In this document: piece after piece, positions 48,855 to 57,936 of the stretch | Layout of the letters: each line of letters opens with the position of its first letter | How positions within the stretch are numbered: the first letter of the stretch is position 1 | NCBI GenBank assembly: GCA_002380945.1 | Contig: DFWO01000190.1 | Span: forward strand, 790-64,789 | Length of the DNA: 64,000 nucleotides | Source: Methylococcaceae bacterium UBA4132 | GTDB taxonomy: Bacteria > Pseudomonadota > Gammaproteobacteria > Methylococcales > Methylomonadaceae | Direction: 5' to 3' | Translations under genes and position numbers: made by a program | The notes under the pieces: generated by a model | Database searches by the model: none | Told to the model about the DNA's origin: nothing | Seen by the model: the letters and a program-made list of their open reading frames with translations, nothing else

Positions 48855-49406
48855 TTACCACTTAGATTCGCCTGTTTCAGGGTCATACATTTCGTGGGTA
48901 ATTTTATGGCGATTGGCAATTAATTCATCAATACTAGGTGAGTTACTCATAGCACGGGCAATTGCCAGTTTCATGGCTTCGTAATTAGTGCGGTATAAAT
49001 CTTTGCGATCTAATTCAGGATTTTCTGCACACTCTGGCGCAATCCAAAGCATGGCAATAATACACAAATCATTGGCTTGGTCGGCTGGAATCACGCCCTC
49101 AATAACACTATCCAATACCGCATCGGCAACCGCTGACTGCACAGGACCTGCAAATAAATTGATATAAGCCGTCGATTTCATGGTGACTTTTGGCACAATT
49201 AACGTAGCGGGTTTTACTTGTTGGTTACAGGCACGAATTGCAAACATACGCGTATGACCTGCGGTTTGCCCCATGAGATTAGCGAACGCATTACCCGCTG
49301 GACCTTTTACACTACCGATGAGTATTTCTGGCATCGCATCGGTGCCTTGATCCTCGCTTGCAAATACCGTGGCTTCACCTGTTCTGAACCAAATTGTGTC
49401 TGACAT
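48855..49406 (-). CDS. formaldehyde-activating enzyme (Fae) homologue
   Basis: A 183-residue protein matching Fae, which couples formaldehyde to tetrahydromethanopterin in methylotrophs. Conserved segments are GPAGNAFANLMG, the AGPVQSAVADAVLDSVIEGVIPADQANDLCI core and NYEAMKLAIARAM near the end. The catalytic His of true Fae (AHIDLIIG) lines up with M25 here (AMPEILIG), so it may be one of the Fae-like paralogues with a different role. ATG 49406 is preferred over 49412 by spacing to GGGAA. The gene stands alone. Confidence 0.85.
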   Translation of the reverse strand: MSDTIWFRTGEATVFASEDQGTDAMPEILIGSVKGPAGNAFANLMGQTAGHTRMFAIRACNQQVKPATLIVPKVTMKSTAYINLFAGPVQSAVADAVLDSVIEGVIPADQANDLCIIAMLWIAPECAENPELDRKDLYRTNYEAMKLAIARAMSNSPSIDELIANRHKITHEMYDPETGESKW

Positions 49407-49603
49407 TGACATTTCCCAAAAAAATTATAAAGAGTGGCATTCTATGATGAATCAGAATAAAGGGGCAACTTAAAAAGCCGCCTATCGGTGTCGAGCATAA
49501 GCATCATTTTGAACGTTTAACATTATGGTAAACTGATATTATTCATATTAGATTCAGTGTCCCTCCCCATACTTCTCTCACCCGCCCTTTTATTACCGAA
49601 TTT

Positions 49604-51460
49604 ATGACTTCTAAGTTTTTGCCACTGTTTTCTACGATGATGCTTTATGCAGTGTATTACATCATCAGTACCGTTAAATTTGATGTACAGATATTACCAG
49701 TTGCCATTACTTACGATTTTTTGTTGCAACTGCTGGCGAGTTATATGTTGTTTGCCTTGTCGAAGCGCGTGTGGATTTTTCTCATTATTCAGACCTTAGT
49801 CATGGGGATTTTATATGTCGGTAATGCGGTAAAAATTTCCTTCTTTGGCGGGCCGATTATGCCAGATGATGTATTTGCACTACGGTCATTATTATTAATT
49901 CTTGAGGGCTGGCGATTTTTTGCCGCCGCTATTCCACTTGCCGCGATTGCCAGCTTAGTGTTTTTTAACTTTTCCATGCGTCATTGGAGTAGCTATCTTG
50001 CCAGTTTAGTGGCGATTTTATTAGGCATTACGGTAGCTTATAAGCCCAGCATGATACTTGATCCTATTGATAAATATACGGGTAATTCGGTATGGGATCA
50101 GCGTTCTAATTATGTGTGGCACGGGGCGACGCTGTATTCTTTACAGGAGACAACCCGCTTTTTTGCCTTAACCGATGTGCCACCTGATATGGATAGTGCG
50201 CAAATCGCCGCTGACAATTTACTCAGTAGTACGCCAAAACGTGTAGCAACAGATAAACCATTTACCCCACGCAATATTCATATTGTGTTATTAGAATCGT
50301 TTTGGGATGCTAATAACTTAAAAAAAGCCCATTACAATCAAAATCCTTTGAGTCCTGAATTTAGAAAATTATGGAAAACGGCGGGCTATTCCCATGCCTT
50401 AACGCCCGTGTTTGGCGGTTACACCGCCAACTCAGAGTTTGAAGTGTTATGTGGTTTTCCAGTGACTAAAGACAATGTTAAATTTGAACGGCAACTCATT
50501 AACGAAGTGCCGTGTTTGCCGCACATTTTGGCAGATAAGGGTTATCGAACCATCGTGTCACATCCGAATGTGCCAGTTTTTTGGAATCGTGTTAATGCTT
50601 ACCGTAACATTGGTTTTCAAGATTACTGGGCAAAAGATGATTTTATTCTCGATGATATGAATAGAGAGTTTTTAGCAGACAGTTCTTTATATCGGCAAGT
50701 CTTAGAGAAGCTGTCAGACTCGTTCGATAAAAAACAACCCGTGCTGGATTACATTGTGACTTATTTTGGACACTGGAATTATCCCTTAAGTGATAGTCGC
50801 CCCAATAAAATTACATCCAGTTCCAGTGTTGAAGAGGTGACCAGTTATGCCAACACTATCTATTATAAATCACGCGAACTGGTGAATTTTATCGATCAAT
50901 TACGAAAGCGTGATCCAGACAGTATTATTGTCGTGTTTGGTGATCATTTACCGTTTTTAGGCGAAAATTTTGCAGGCTATGTCGATTCTGGCGTGTTAGC
51001 AAGCAATCGCAGTGATTTTTCGACCGATATGTTTAAATTTTATGTCAGTACGCCGATGATGATTATTGATGGTCAAAAAGGTGCGCTGGATATTGGCAGC
51101 CTACCGTTATATCAAGTCCCTAAACTGTTGCTAAATTTATTGAATTTTAATGAACCAACTATCATGGATTATGTCACTTCAGCATCTGATAAACGTATAC
51201 GACCTTTACCTGGTCTGCATTTTTCTTTAGCTAAAGAAGAGAAAGTTGAACTGTGTAAAGAACCACCGTTTTCAGAAAGCTGCCAAGCTTCATCACGTTG
51301 GCTACAAGATGTGTTAGTGGTGAGCAATGATTTATTTATCGGTCGGCAATTTACCCGACCTAAACATCCCGTTGCTGAACCTGTTGCACCTGCCAGTCCT
51401 GAACTTATCGCCTCACCTAGTGACAATGGCATAATTGAGGCAGTTAAATTATCACCCTAA
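49604..51460 (+). CDS. membrane sulfatase/LTA-synthase-like phosphotransferase
   Basis: A 618-residue inner-membrane enzyme. About four to five N-terminal helices (residues 1-150) are followed by a periplasmic alkaline-phosphatase-superfamily domain. The nucleophile Thr lies in GGYTANSEFEVLCGFP, after IHIVLLESFWD (metal Glu), and VVFGDHLPFLG supplies the metal-binding Asp/His pair. Related enzymes transfer phosphoglycerol or phosphoethanolamine to envelope glycans or lipids; the acceptor here is unknown. A Pro/Ala-rich tail ends the protein. Confidence 0.87.
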   Translation: MTSKFLPLFSTMMLYAVYYIISTVKFDVQILPVAITYDFLLQLLASYMLFALSKRVWIFLIIQTLVMGILYVGNAVKISFFGGPIMPDDVFALRSLLLILEGWRFFAAAIPLAAIASLVFFNFSMRHWSSYLASLVAILLGITVAYKPSMILDPIDKYTGNSVWDQRSNYVWHGATLYSLQETTRFFALTDVPPDMDSAQIAADNLLSSTPKRVATDKPFTPRNIHIVLLESFWDANNLKKAHYNQNPLSPEFRKLWKTAGYSHALTPVFGGYTANSEFEVLCGFPVTKDNVKFERQLINEVPCLPHILADKGYRTIVSHPNVPVFWNRVNAYRNIGFQDYWAKDDFILDDMNREFLADSSLYRQVLEKLSDSFDKKQPVLDYIVTYFGHWNYPLSDSRPNKITSSSSVEEVTSYANTIYYKSRELVNFIDQLRKRDPDSIIVVFGDHLPFLGENFAGYVDSGVLASNRSDFSTDMFKFYVSTPMMIIDGQKGALDIGSLPLYQVPKLLLNLLNFNEPTIMDYVTSASDKRIRPLPGLHFSLAKEEKVELCKEPPFSESCQASSRWLQDVLVVSNDLFIGRQFTRPKHPVAEPVAPASPELIASPSDNGIIEAVKLSP

Positions 51461-51482
51461 AGTTGTTATAGACGGAGGAATT

Positions 51483-52034
51483 ATGCGTATTATTACATTA
51501 TTGTTATTGCTGGCAATCACGGGTATAGCTCGCGCCGAAGTTTATAAATGCGCTACTCCAACAAAACAAATTATCTATCAACCTACGCCTTGTGCCTCAG
51601 GGACAGAAAATAAAAATATCGTTGTGATAGAGAAATTGAATCCCCAGCAACTAGAAGATGCTCAAAATCGACTAAAGGCGACAGAGGCAGAAAGGCAAGC
51701 ATTAGATAAAGCAGAGCAAGAACGCCGTGAAGCTGACGAAGCAAGACAAGCTGTAGAAGCAGAAAAACGCGAAGCAGCTGCGGCAAGACAGCAAGCGGAA
51801 ACGATGAATAATCCCTATCCTGTATATATTCCTTATCCCAATTATAACTATCGTTATCCTAGTTATAACTACAATTATCCGCAACGCCCTGTTGTTAATC
51901 CTTATTTGCCAACTAGACCACTTAATCCTAGTTTTGTACCGTATCCAGAACCCAATCCTAGTTTCTCGCCGTATCCTTCTTCTCCCTATCCTGCTCCTTA
52001 TATGCCATGGTCACCCGCCTTTCCGACGCGATAA
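51483..52034 (+). CDS. DUF4124-type secreted protein with Pro/Tyr-rich tail
   Basis: A 183-residue exported protein. A signal peptide (cleavage near GIARA-EV) leads into the DUF4124-like start VYKCATPTKQIIYQPTPC, where two Cys would form a disulfide. A charged coiled-coil stretch (about 60-105) is followed by a low-complexity Pro/Tyr/Asn-rich tail. GGAGG lies 5 bases before ATG 51483, so the longer frame to 51435 is rejected. Envelope role likely; no catalysis evident. Confidence 0.85.
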   Translation: MRIITLLLLLAITGIARAEVYKCATPTKQIIYQPTPCASGTENKNIVVIEKLNPQQLEDAQNRLKATEAERQALDKAEQERREADEARQAVEAEKREAAAARQQAETMNNPYPVYIPYPNYNYRYPSYNYNYPQRPVVNPYLPTRPLNPSFVPYPEPNPSFSPYPSSPYPAPYMPWSPAFPTR

Positions 52035-52083
52035 TAGGCATTACGAAATATGTTAAACTATTAAATTTATATATCTTCTATGG

Positions 52084-52551
52084 ATGAGCATTATGCGTAT
52101 GAATCAAACAGTTATTTTTTTATTAGCCGTTATTTTTTCATTAGCGGCTCAGGCTGAATCATCTTCATTTGTTTCAGAAACAACTGTTCGCAAAACAGTG
52201 AGTGCAGATGGTAAAGTTATTTTTTCAAAATCGGGATTTGCCGAAAGAAAACCAGCCAAACAGGCGACTCCAGTCGAAGAAGTAAAAGCACCGTCGAAAC
52301 CCACTGCGCCAAAAGTCGATATTTACTACGCAAGTTGGGATCCTTATAGCAATAAAGCGATTGTGTTTTTTCGAGAAAATCACGTTGTAGTCAACGCTTA
52401 TGATATTGATGTTGACCCAGAAGCGGCTGCTCGCAAAAAAAGAATAGACCCCGCATTTATCGGAATACCATTAGTTATTATTAATGGTGTAACTATTCGT
52501 GGCGTGGATGAAGAAAGGTATCGAGAGGCATTAGCACTTCCTTCTCGATAA
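52084..52551 (+). CDS. secreted glutaredoxin-like protein lacking redox cysteines
   Basis: A 155-residue protein with signal peptide (cleavage near AAQA-ES), a Lys/Pro-rich linker and a glutaredoxin fold from about residue 77. The active-site region reads YYASWDPYSNKA where glutaredoxins have WCPYC, so both Cys are replaced by Asp and Ser. The cis-Pro stretch GIPLVIINGVTIRGVD and the final helix are preserved. It may be a structural or binding relative of the redox domain. Starts at 52084, 52093 or 52099 are all possible. Confidence 0.8.
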   Translation: MSIMRMNQTVIFLLAVIFSLAAQAESSSFVSETTVRKTVSADGKVIFSKSGFAERKPAKQATPVEEVKAPSKPTAPKVDIYYASWDPYSNKAIVFFRENHVVVNAYDIDVDPEAAARKKRIDPAFIGIPLVIINGVTIRGVDEERYREALALPSR

Positions 52552-52604
52552 GCAAACTGTAGAGAGTGTTGCTTTATCGTTTAGGCAAAGCAACACGAAT
52601 TCAA

Positions 52605-53579
52605 TTAGACCACTCTATCGCAAGGTTCATGACCTGCAAAAAAAGCGTCAATATTTGCCAATACGCGATTACCCATTGCAGTACGCGTTTCATGTGAGGC
52701 ACTACCTAAGTGCGGCAATAACGCCACATTATTTAAAGTCAAAAATTCAGGATTAAGATTTGGTTCACTTTCATAAACATCCAAACCCGCGCCTGCAATC
52801 CAACCTTCTTTCAACGCCTTAATCAACGCATTACTGTCTACCACATCACCACGAGCGGTATTAATCAGATGGGCAGTAGGGCGCATTAATTTTAACCGCG
52901 CTTCATTGATTAAATGCTTAGTCGTAGCCCCACTTGGACAATGCAACGATACAAAATCCGCTTGCGCTAATAATTCATCAATACTACTGCAGCGTGTTGC
53001 TTTTAAATCATTAAGCACAGCTTGTTCAGGCGTAGACGTGGGCGTGTAATAAATGATATTCATATCAAAACCGTGATGGGCTTTTTTTGCCATTGCTTGC
53101 GCGATACGCCCAAAACCAATCAAACCAAGCGTTTTGCCTGTCACTTTCTGCCCCAATAATTGCGTAGGAGTCCAGCCAGTCCATTGTTTATTCAGAATTA
53201 AACGCTCACCTTCCGCAGCACGCCGCGCCGACATCAACAACAACAGCATCGCAATATCCGCCGTGCAGTCCGTCAAAACGTGTGGCGTATTGGTAACAGT
53301 AATGCCTTCCGCTTTCGCCGCCTGAATGTCGATATTGTTATAACCGACTCCAAACTGCCCGATAATTTTGGCGCGTTTATTCGGCACAGACAACACATCG
53401 GCAGTTATCGCATCCGTGACAGTTGTCAGTACTGCATCTGCTGTTTGCAAAGCGTGTTTCAATTCATCCGCACTCAGTGGCACATCGGATTCATTCAACT
53501 GCACATCGTACAATTGCGTTAATTGCGCCTCGACTTCACAAGGTAAATGACGGGTGACAATGACTTTAGGTTTGTTCAT
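52605..53579 (-). CDS. D-2-hydroxyacid dehydrogenase (glyoxylate/hydroxypyruvate reductase-like)
   Basis: A 324-residue NAD(P)-dependent enzyme. GKTLGLIGFGRIAQAMAK is the nucleotide-binding fold. Catalytic Arg (NTARGDVVD), Glu (GLDVYESEP) and His (LLPHLGSASHETR) are in place. In methylotrophs a similar enzyme reduces hydroxypyruvate in the serine cycle, which fits the serine-glyoxylate aminotransferase 3 kb away. Substrate preference cannot be read from sequence. ATG 53579 is chosen as the conserved start (MNKPKVIVTR). Confidence 0.87.
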   Translation of the reverse strand: MNKPKVIVTRHLPCEVEAQLTQLYDVQLNESDVPLSADELKHALQTADAVLTTVTDAITADVLSVPNKRAKIIGQFGVGYNNIDIQAAKAEGITVTNTPHVLTDCTADIAMLLLLMSARRAAEGERLILNKQWTGWTPTQLLGQKVTGKTLGLIGFGRIAQAMAKKAHHGFDMNIIYYTPTSTPEQAVLNDLKATRCSSIDELLAQADFVSLHCPSGATTKHLINEARLKLMRPTAHLINTARGDVVDSNALIKALKEGWIAGAGLDVYESEPNLNPEFLTLNNVALLPHLGSASHETRTAMGNRVLANIDAFFAGHEPCDRVV

Positions 53580-53613
53580 AAGTATGACTCTTAAATAATT
53601 AATAAATACAATA

Positions 53614-53640
53614 GGATGCGCCGAGGTACGAAGTGCATCC
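53614..53640. repeat. palindromic repeat GGATGC...GCATCC
   Basis: GGATGCGCCGAGGTACGAAG continues into TGCATCC. The imperfect hairpin abuts the 3' end of the transposase remnant. Confidence 0.6.
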
Positions 53641-53641
53641 T

Positions 53642-54168
53642 TCACTCGCCAAATGATAATCCTGAATTATTTTCTAAACCACCCCAATGATTGGCATAAA
53701 TACCCAACGCCACATAATCATGAAAACTGGAATAACGCCAATCAAACACTTGATTTACCCAACCGTGTTTGACAGGATTCCAATGAATATAATCCACATG
53801 ACGGTTAAAATCTTCTTGATTCATAATGAGGTGCGCCCAAAAACGCCGTTGCCAGAGTCCACGCTCCCTGCGTTTTTCACGGCTTGTGTTCACCTTGCGG
53901 AATCGAGCGTGAGAAATGCCCTTTTAATAAATTCCAGCGCGTTGAAAAATCGGTATCATCGGGCGGTAACGTCCAAATGCAATGTAAATGTTCGGGCAAA
54001 ATCACAATGGCATTAATATGAAATGGCTTGCGGGTTTTGACATAATGAAAAGAAGCCCTCAGCAAATCAATATGTTCAATCAACAAATGATTATTGTGCC
54101 GTTCAGCCAGATTGACAGTAAAAAAACCAAGTCGCATTCGGTACATATAATCGCCGATAGTGAGTCAT
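53642..54168 (-). pseudogene. REP-associated tyrosine transposase (RAYT), two frameshifts
   Basis: Reads on the reverse strand as an IS200/IS605-related Y1 transposase. The true N-terminus is MTHYRRLYVPNATWFF from ATG 54168. A 7-base T run (A run at 54120-54126) shifts the frame; the next frame continues TVNLAERHN...ILPEHLHCIW, with the HUH-type His pair HLH. A second shift near 53885 separates ...GEHKP from REKRRERGLWQRRFW...DYIHWNPVKHG, with the likely catalytic Tyr in HVDYIHWNP. All family motifs are present but split across three frames. Confidence 0.88.
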
Positions 54169-54191
54169 GGGTTTATTTTAAGTGGATTACA

Positions 54192-54316
54192 TCTCGTTCC
54201 CAAACTCAGGTTTGGGAATGCCTATTACCAAGCTCCGCTTGGCGTACCAATGAATAAAACAGGTTAATATTCACGTTTAATAACGATTAAACATCAAGCA
54301 GAGCTTGGGAACGAGA
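54192..54316. repeat. inverted-repeat element TCTCGTTCCCAA, beside the RAYT gene
   Basis: A 125-base element begins TCTCGTTCCCAA and ends with its exact inverse, TTGGGAACGAGA. Inside are two more hairpins, CAAACTCAGGTTTG and CCAAGCTCCGCTTGG. It starts 23 bases upstream of the RAYT start codon. Confidence 0.75.
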
Positions 54317-54340
54317 CACCTGACTAACGTATGCGATAGC

Positions 54341-54538
54341 TTATTTAATTTTATATATGTAATTAAGAAAATGTAACAGTAATGCTATTGCGCTAAAAAA
54401 GAGAGAAATCCAAGGAATTACATCTTTTTTCCAAAAATCACGTCTTCTAAGTTCCTTTTTTGCAGCTATATATAACGGGCTTGTTGGTTCAGTTTGTACA
54501 GCTATGTTTTCAAGCTCTTCTATTGTTTTATCACGCAT
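54341..54538 (-). CDS. small tail-anchored membrane protein
   Basis: A 65-residue protein with a charged N-terminal helix (DKTIEELENIAVQTEP...KKELRRRD) and one C-terminal membrane helix (about 44-62, ISLFFSAIALLLHFLNYIY). It starts 4 bases after the stop of the P-loop NTPase gene and is therefore likely co-translated with it. No family recognised. The pairing of a cytosolic ATPase with a small membrane protein resembles some phage-defence layouts, but this is speculation. Confidence 0.65.
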   Translation of the reverse strand: MRDKTIEELENIAVQTEPTSPLYIAAKKELRRRDFWKKDVIPWISLFFSAIALLLHFLNYIYKIK

Positions 54539-54542
54539 AATT

Positions 54543-56395
54543 TCATCCTAGGTAATCTTTCAGTAACTGATTTTTTTTTGATAAAAGATTAATCATTGGT
54601 TCATTTACTATTGTTGGTCTATCAATTCCAGCACTTTGATAGTATCTACGTACAGATTCAATAACGCCTTCCGCAATATGAGTTGAAACCAGTATGTCAC
54701 CAAATAATTCTCTATAAGACGCTAATCCATCTATTTGTTTTAAATTAGATATAATTTTAGTTTCCTCATTAATCAATTGATTTGACAAGTTTAAAATTTC
54801 AGGAAATTTTTCTTCTGGCGGAAGTAACCTAATGCTCTTTGATATATTTTTTGATTCATCTAACCACATATCGTCTCTAAACATCTCTAAAAGAACGCTA
54901 TTTTCACCCATTAGCTTCCATATAGCTTCTCCTTTAGGAGATAGATAAAGTTTTGACTCGGTATTGTTATCTATTGCTGATACTAATAGCAGTCTCTTTT
55001 TTAAAAGGTATTCAATTGTGTTATTTATAGTATCTTCTAAAGGATGATTTATACTAGGGGGGATTATATTGCATAATTTTTTAATTAATTCCGACTTTTC
55101 TAAAATTGTAAACCGTTCTTCATTTAGCTCATTTTCGACTATAAATATCCTTACAATTTTCAAAGCCAATAATAAATATGGAGAATTACGCTTATAATGT
55201 AAAACATTAGATATAATCTGAGTTGAACCATTAATATAAAAATCATTATTTTTATATCCAATAGCCTTTATAATAAGTATATTAGATGGCTTGCGAAACT
55301 GTCCTCTTCTTAATTGAAAATAGGGCTGAATCATTTCATCTTTTTGAAGCCAAAATCCATAAGTTAGTAATTCTAATAAAATATCAAACGATTTTCTTAC
55401 ATTTAGATTACAAAGATTTAATAATATGTCTTGATTTTTAATTGCTAAATCGTGGCATATATCCATTACTACGTTGTAAGCTATATTCCACTCTTCCTGA
55501 TTTTTTATTTCAGGTGTAGTATCCTGATCCGTAATAAAATCAAATCTTTTCTTAAATATATCAGCTAAATTAGGCGGTGTTGTAAGATTAATTGGTTCTT
55601 CTTGAAAACCAAATGCTGTAAACCAAGGTGCATTTATAAATAAATTCCTGTACGTTTCTGGTCTCTCTGAGACTAATAATTTTACAAAAACGTGAGACGC
55701 ATTGTTTTGGAGACAGTCCCATGACTTGGCAGATAAATGAACAAATTCCGCTAAAAGCTCAGAATCCTTTATGGAATCTATATCGTCAATTATAATAATA
55801 ATTGATGTTAAATTATTAATGAGTAGATAAAACTTTAATAATTCAAGATAAAACGAACGTTTTGATCCATTTTTTAACGCTCGAATAGTTACTGATTTAG
55901 ACGGGTTTTCAGGGTCTTCAAATCGACCTAGCACTTGAGGAGAGTTTTTATAAATAAAGTCATAAAATGTTTCAGTGTCATAAAGTAAATTACTGTCTAG
56001 TTCTTTACATCTAATGCACCTAAGCGTTCTTCTATGTCTTCCTTTTTGTATATGCTCGCTCCATTAACAAACATAGGCAAAAGCAAAGACTTATCTATAA
56101 TTTTTGCAGCAGACCCATCAATCGAAAAAAATCCTTTGAGAGTTGTCGTTTTACCGATGCCTGTTAGACCTATAAAAAATTGTGCATTATTCTGTTGGTC
56201 TGTAGCAAATATATTAAGTTCCTCATGAACTAATCCATTTGCTATATATATATTATTTAAATTAGGAAACTGTTGGCGATTTCGTGTTGGACTAAGAAGT
56301 GATGTAAATTGATGACGAAATCTACGAAAAATATCATTCGTGCGGCGACGTTGTGATGATGAGTCATTACTACCGATATTTATTTTAAAATCCAT
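54543..56395 (-). pseudogene. large P-loop NTPase, one frameshift
   Basis: Two reverse-strand frames belong to one gene. The first (56395 to 55997) has Walker A GLTGIGKTTTL near residue 78 and ends at ALDVKN. The second frame, open from about 56005 before its first Met at 55934, reads LDSNLLYDTETFYDFIYKN, then Walker B IIIIIDDID and sensor-like LLVSERPETYRN. The remaining 350 residues are helical and unfamiliar. Total about 615 residues, like STAND/KAP-type or AAA ATPases. Strong A/T codon bias compared with neighbours suggests transfer. The frameshift may be mutation, a sequence error or a programmed event. Confidence 0.75.
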
Positions 56396-56434
56396 ATATG
56401 CGTACCTTGTACTCTGCTTATTTTATTATTTCAA

Positions 56435-56517
56435 CTCGTAAGGCGGATTAGCGATAGCATAATCCGCCTTATGTTTGCCATCATTGCGGCGCAATACGCA
56501 AAGCTATTGCGCTCTAC
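56435..56517. repeat. composite two-hairpin repeat, copy 2
   Basis: Same plan as 22034-22118: hairpin one pairs AAGGCGGATTA with TAATCCGCCTT (56440-56470); hairpin two is GCGCAATA...TATTGCGC (56489-56512). It separates the NTPase gene from the aminotransferase gene and may terminate the latter. Confidence 0.75.
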
Positions 56518-56520
56518 AAC

Positions 56521-57687
56521 TTACTTCGCAGTCGAACGGTAATACTCAATCGCCGCAGCAACGCCGCTACCTGCTTGAATATCAAAACCGCAATCTAGCA
56601 TTGCCATTTCTGCACCTGCAATCGCACCTAGCATGGAAACGTCGTTCATGTCGCCCATGTGACCGATACGGAAGACTTTGCCCATGACTTCGGATAAACC
56701 GCCGCCGAAAGAAATGTTGTATTTGTTAAACGCTGTGCTGATGACATCACGCGCATCTTTATCAGCGGGGACAACAATCGCGGTGACGCTGTTGGAGTGG
56801 AAACCGTCTTGCGAACAAGTTGTTAAACCCCATGCAGCAACAGCACGACGCACGCCTTCACCTAAACGGTAGTGACGCGCATAGATGTTGTCTAAACCTT
56901 CGGCAAACATCATATCTAAGGATTTACGCAAGCCGTATAACAGTGGCAAGTTGGGCGTGTAAGGTGTGTAACCTGTCGCGTTGTTGGTGATTTGGTCTTT
57001 TAAATCTAGGAAACAACGTGGGAAGTTTGAGGTTTCAGCGGCTTTTAGGGCTTTTTGGCTAAAGCCTAAGAACGCACCACCCGCAGGTAACATGAAACCT
57101 TTTTGCGAGCCGCTGATAATCGCGTCTACGCCCCAATCATCCATTTTAAATTCAATACTGCCGATTGAACTGACACCATCAACAAATAAGAAAGCAGGGT
57201 GATTTGCTGCGTCCAACGCTTTACGCACACCAGCAATATCAGAAGTCACACCTGTTGAAGTTTCATTATGCGTGGCTAAAACGGCTTTGATTTCGTGCTT
57301 GGTGTCTTCTTTTAAACGCGCTTCTAGTTTGTCTAATGGAATGCCTTTGCCCCATTGTTCTTCGTGCAGTTCAACATCAAAACCTAAGCGTGTCGCCATG
57401 TTCGCCCACAAATGCGCGAATTGTCCAAAACGGTAAATTAACACTTTGTCGCCTTGGTTTAAGACGTTAGTGAACGCAACTTCCCAACCTGCTGTGCCTG
57501 TTGCGGGGAAAATAAAGGCTTGCCCTGTCGTCGTGTTAAAGACTTTTTTCAAATCTTCTAACAGAGGCGTTAATAATTTGGGGAATACAGGTGAGCGATG
57601 ATCTTCCATTGGAACGTGCATCGCATTCAGCACTTCATTTGGAACGTTAGTAGGACCTGGAATATAAAGATGGTTACGACCTGCCAT
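56521..57687 (-). CDS. sgaA: serine--glyoxylate aminotransferase
   Basis: A 388-residue PLP enzyme of aminotransferase class V. It converts serine plus glyoxylate to hydroxypyruvate plus glycine, a step of the serine cycle in methylotrophs. The N-terminal signature is HLYIPGPTNVPNEVL. PLP lysine K196 lies in SGSQKGFMLPAG, after the Asp of FLFVDGVSSIGS. C-terminal FRIGHMGDMN contains the substrate Arg. The length is normal. Alanine-glyoxylate activity is an alternative within the family. Confidence 0.9.
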   Translation of the reverse strand: MAGRNHLYIPGPTNVPNEVLNAMHVPMEDHRSPVFPKLLTPLLEDLKKVFNTTTGQAFIFPATGTAGWEVAFTNVLNQGDKVLIYRFGQFAHLWANMATRLGFDVELHEEQWGKGIPLDKLEARLKEDTKHEIKAVLATHNETSTGVTSDIAGVRKALDAANHPAFLFVDGVSSIGSIEFKMDDWGVDAIISGSQKGFMLPAGGAFLGFSQKALKAAETSNFPRCFLDLKDQITNNATGYTPYTPNLPLLYGLRKSLDMMFAEGLDNIYARHYRLGEGVRRAVAAWGLTTCSQDGFHSNSVTAIVVPADKDARDVISTAFNKYNISFGGGLSEVMGKVFRIGHMGDMNDVSMLGAIAGAEMAMLDCGFDIQAGSGVAAAIEYYRSTAK

Positions 57688-57936
57688 GATGGTGTCTCTT
57701 AAGTAGTAGTGAAAAAGTCCGCAATGATGACATAGAGGTTAATAATCAGCAAGTTGCTTTTAAAGACCAAAAATAGGCAAAAATTTTCGGCAATTTGAAT
57801 AAGCATTTTCTATAGTCTGTTATATAGAAAACCTAAGAATAATACCGTGTGCAAGGTTCAAGCACGGATTTTGATATACAATACCAGTCAAGAATTATAT
57901 TCCCCCTTAGCCTTATGTATTTTTGAGACTTACATT

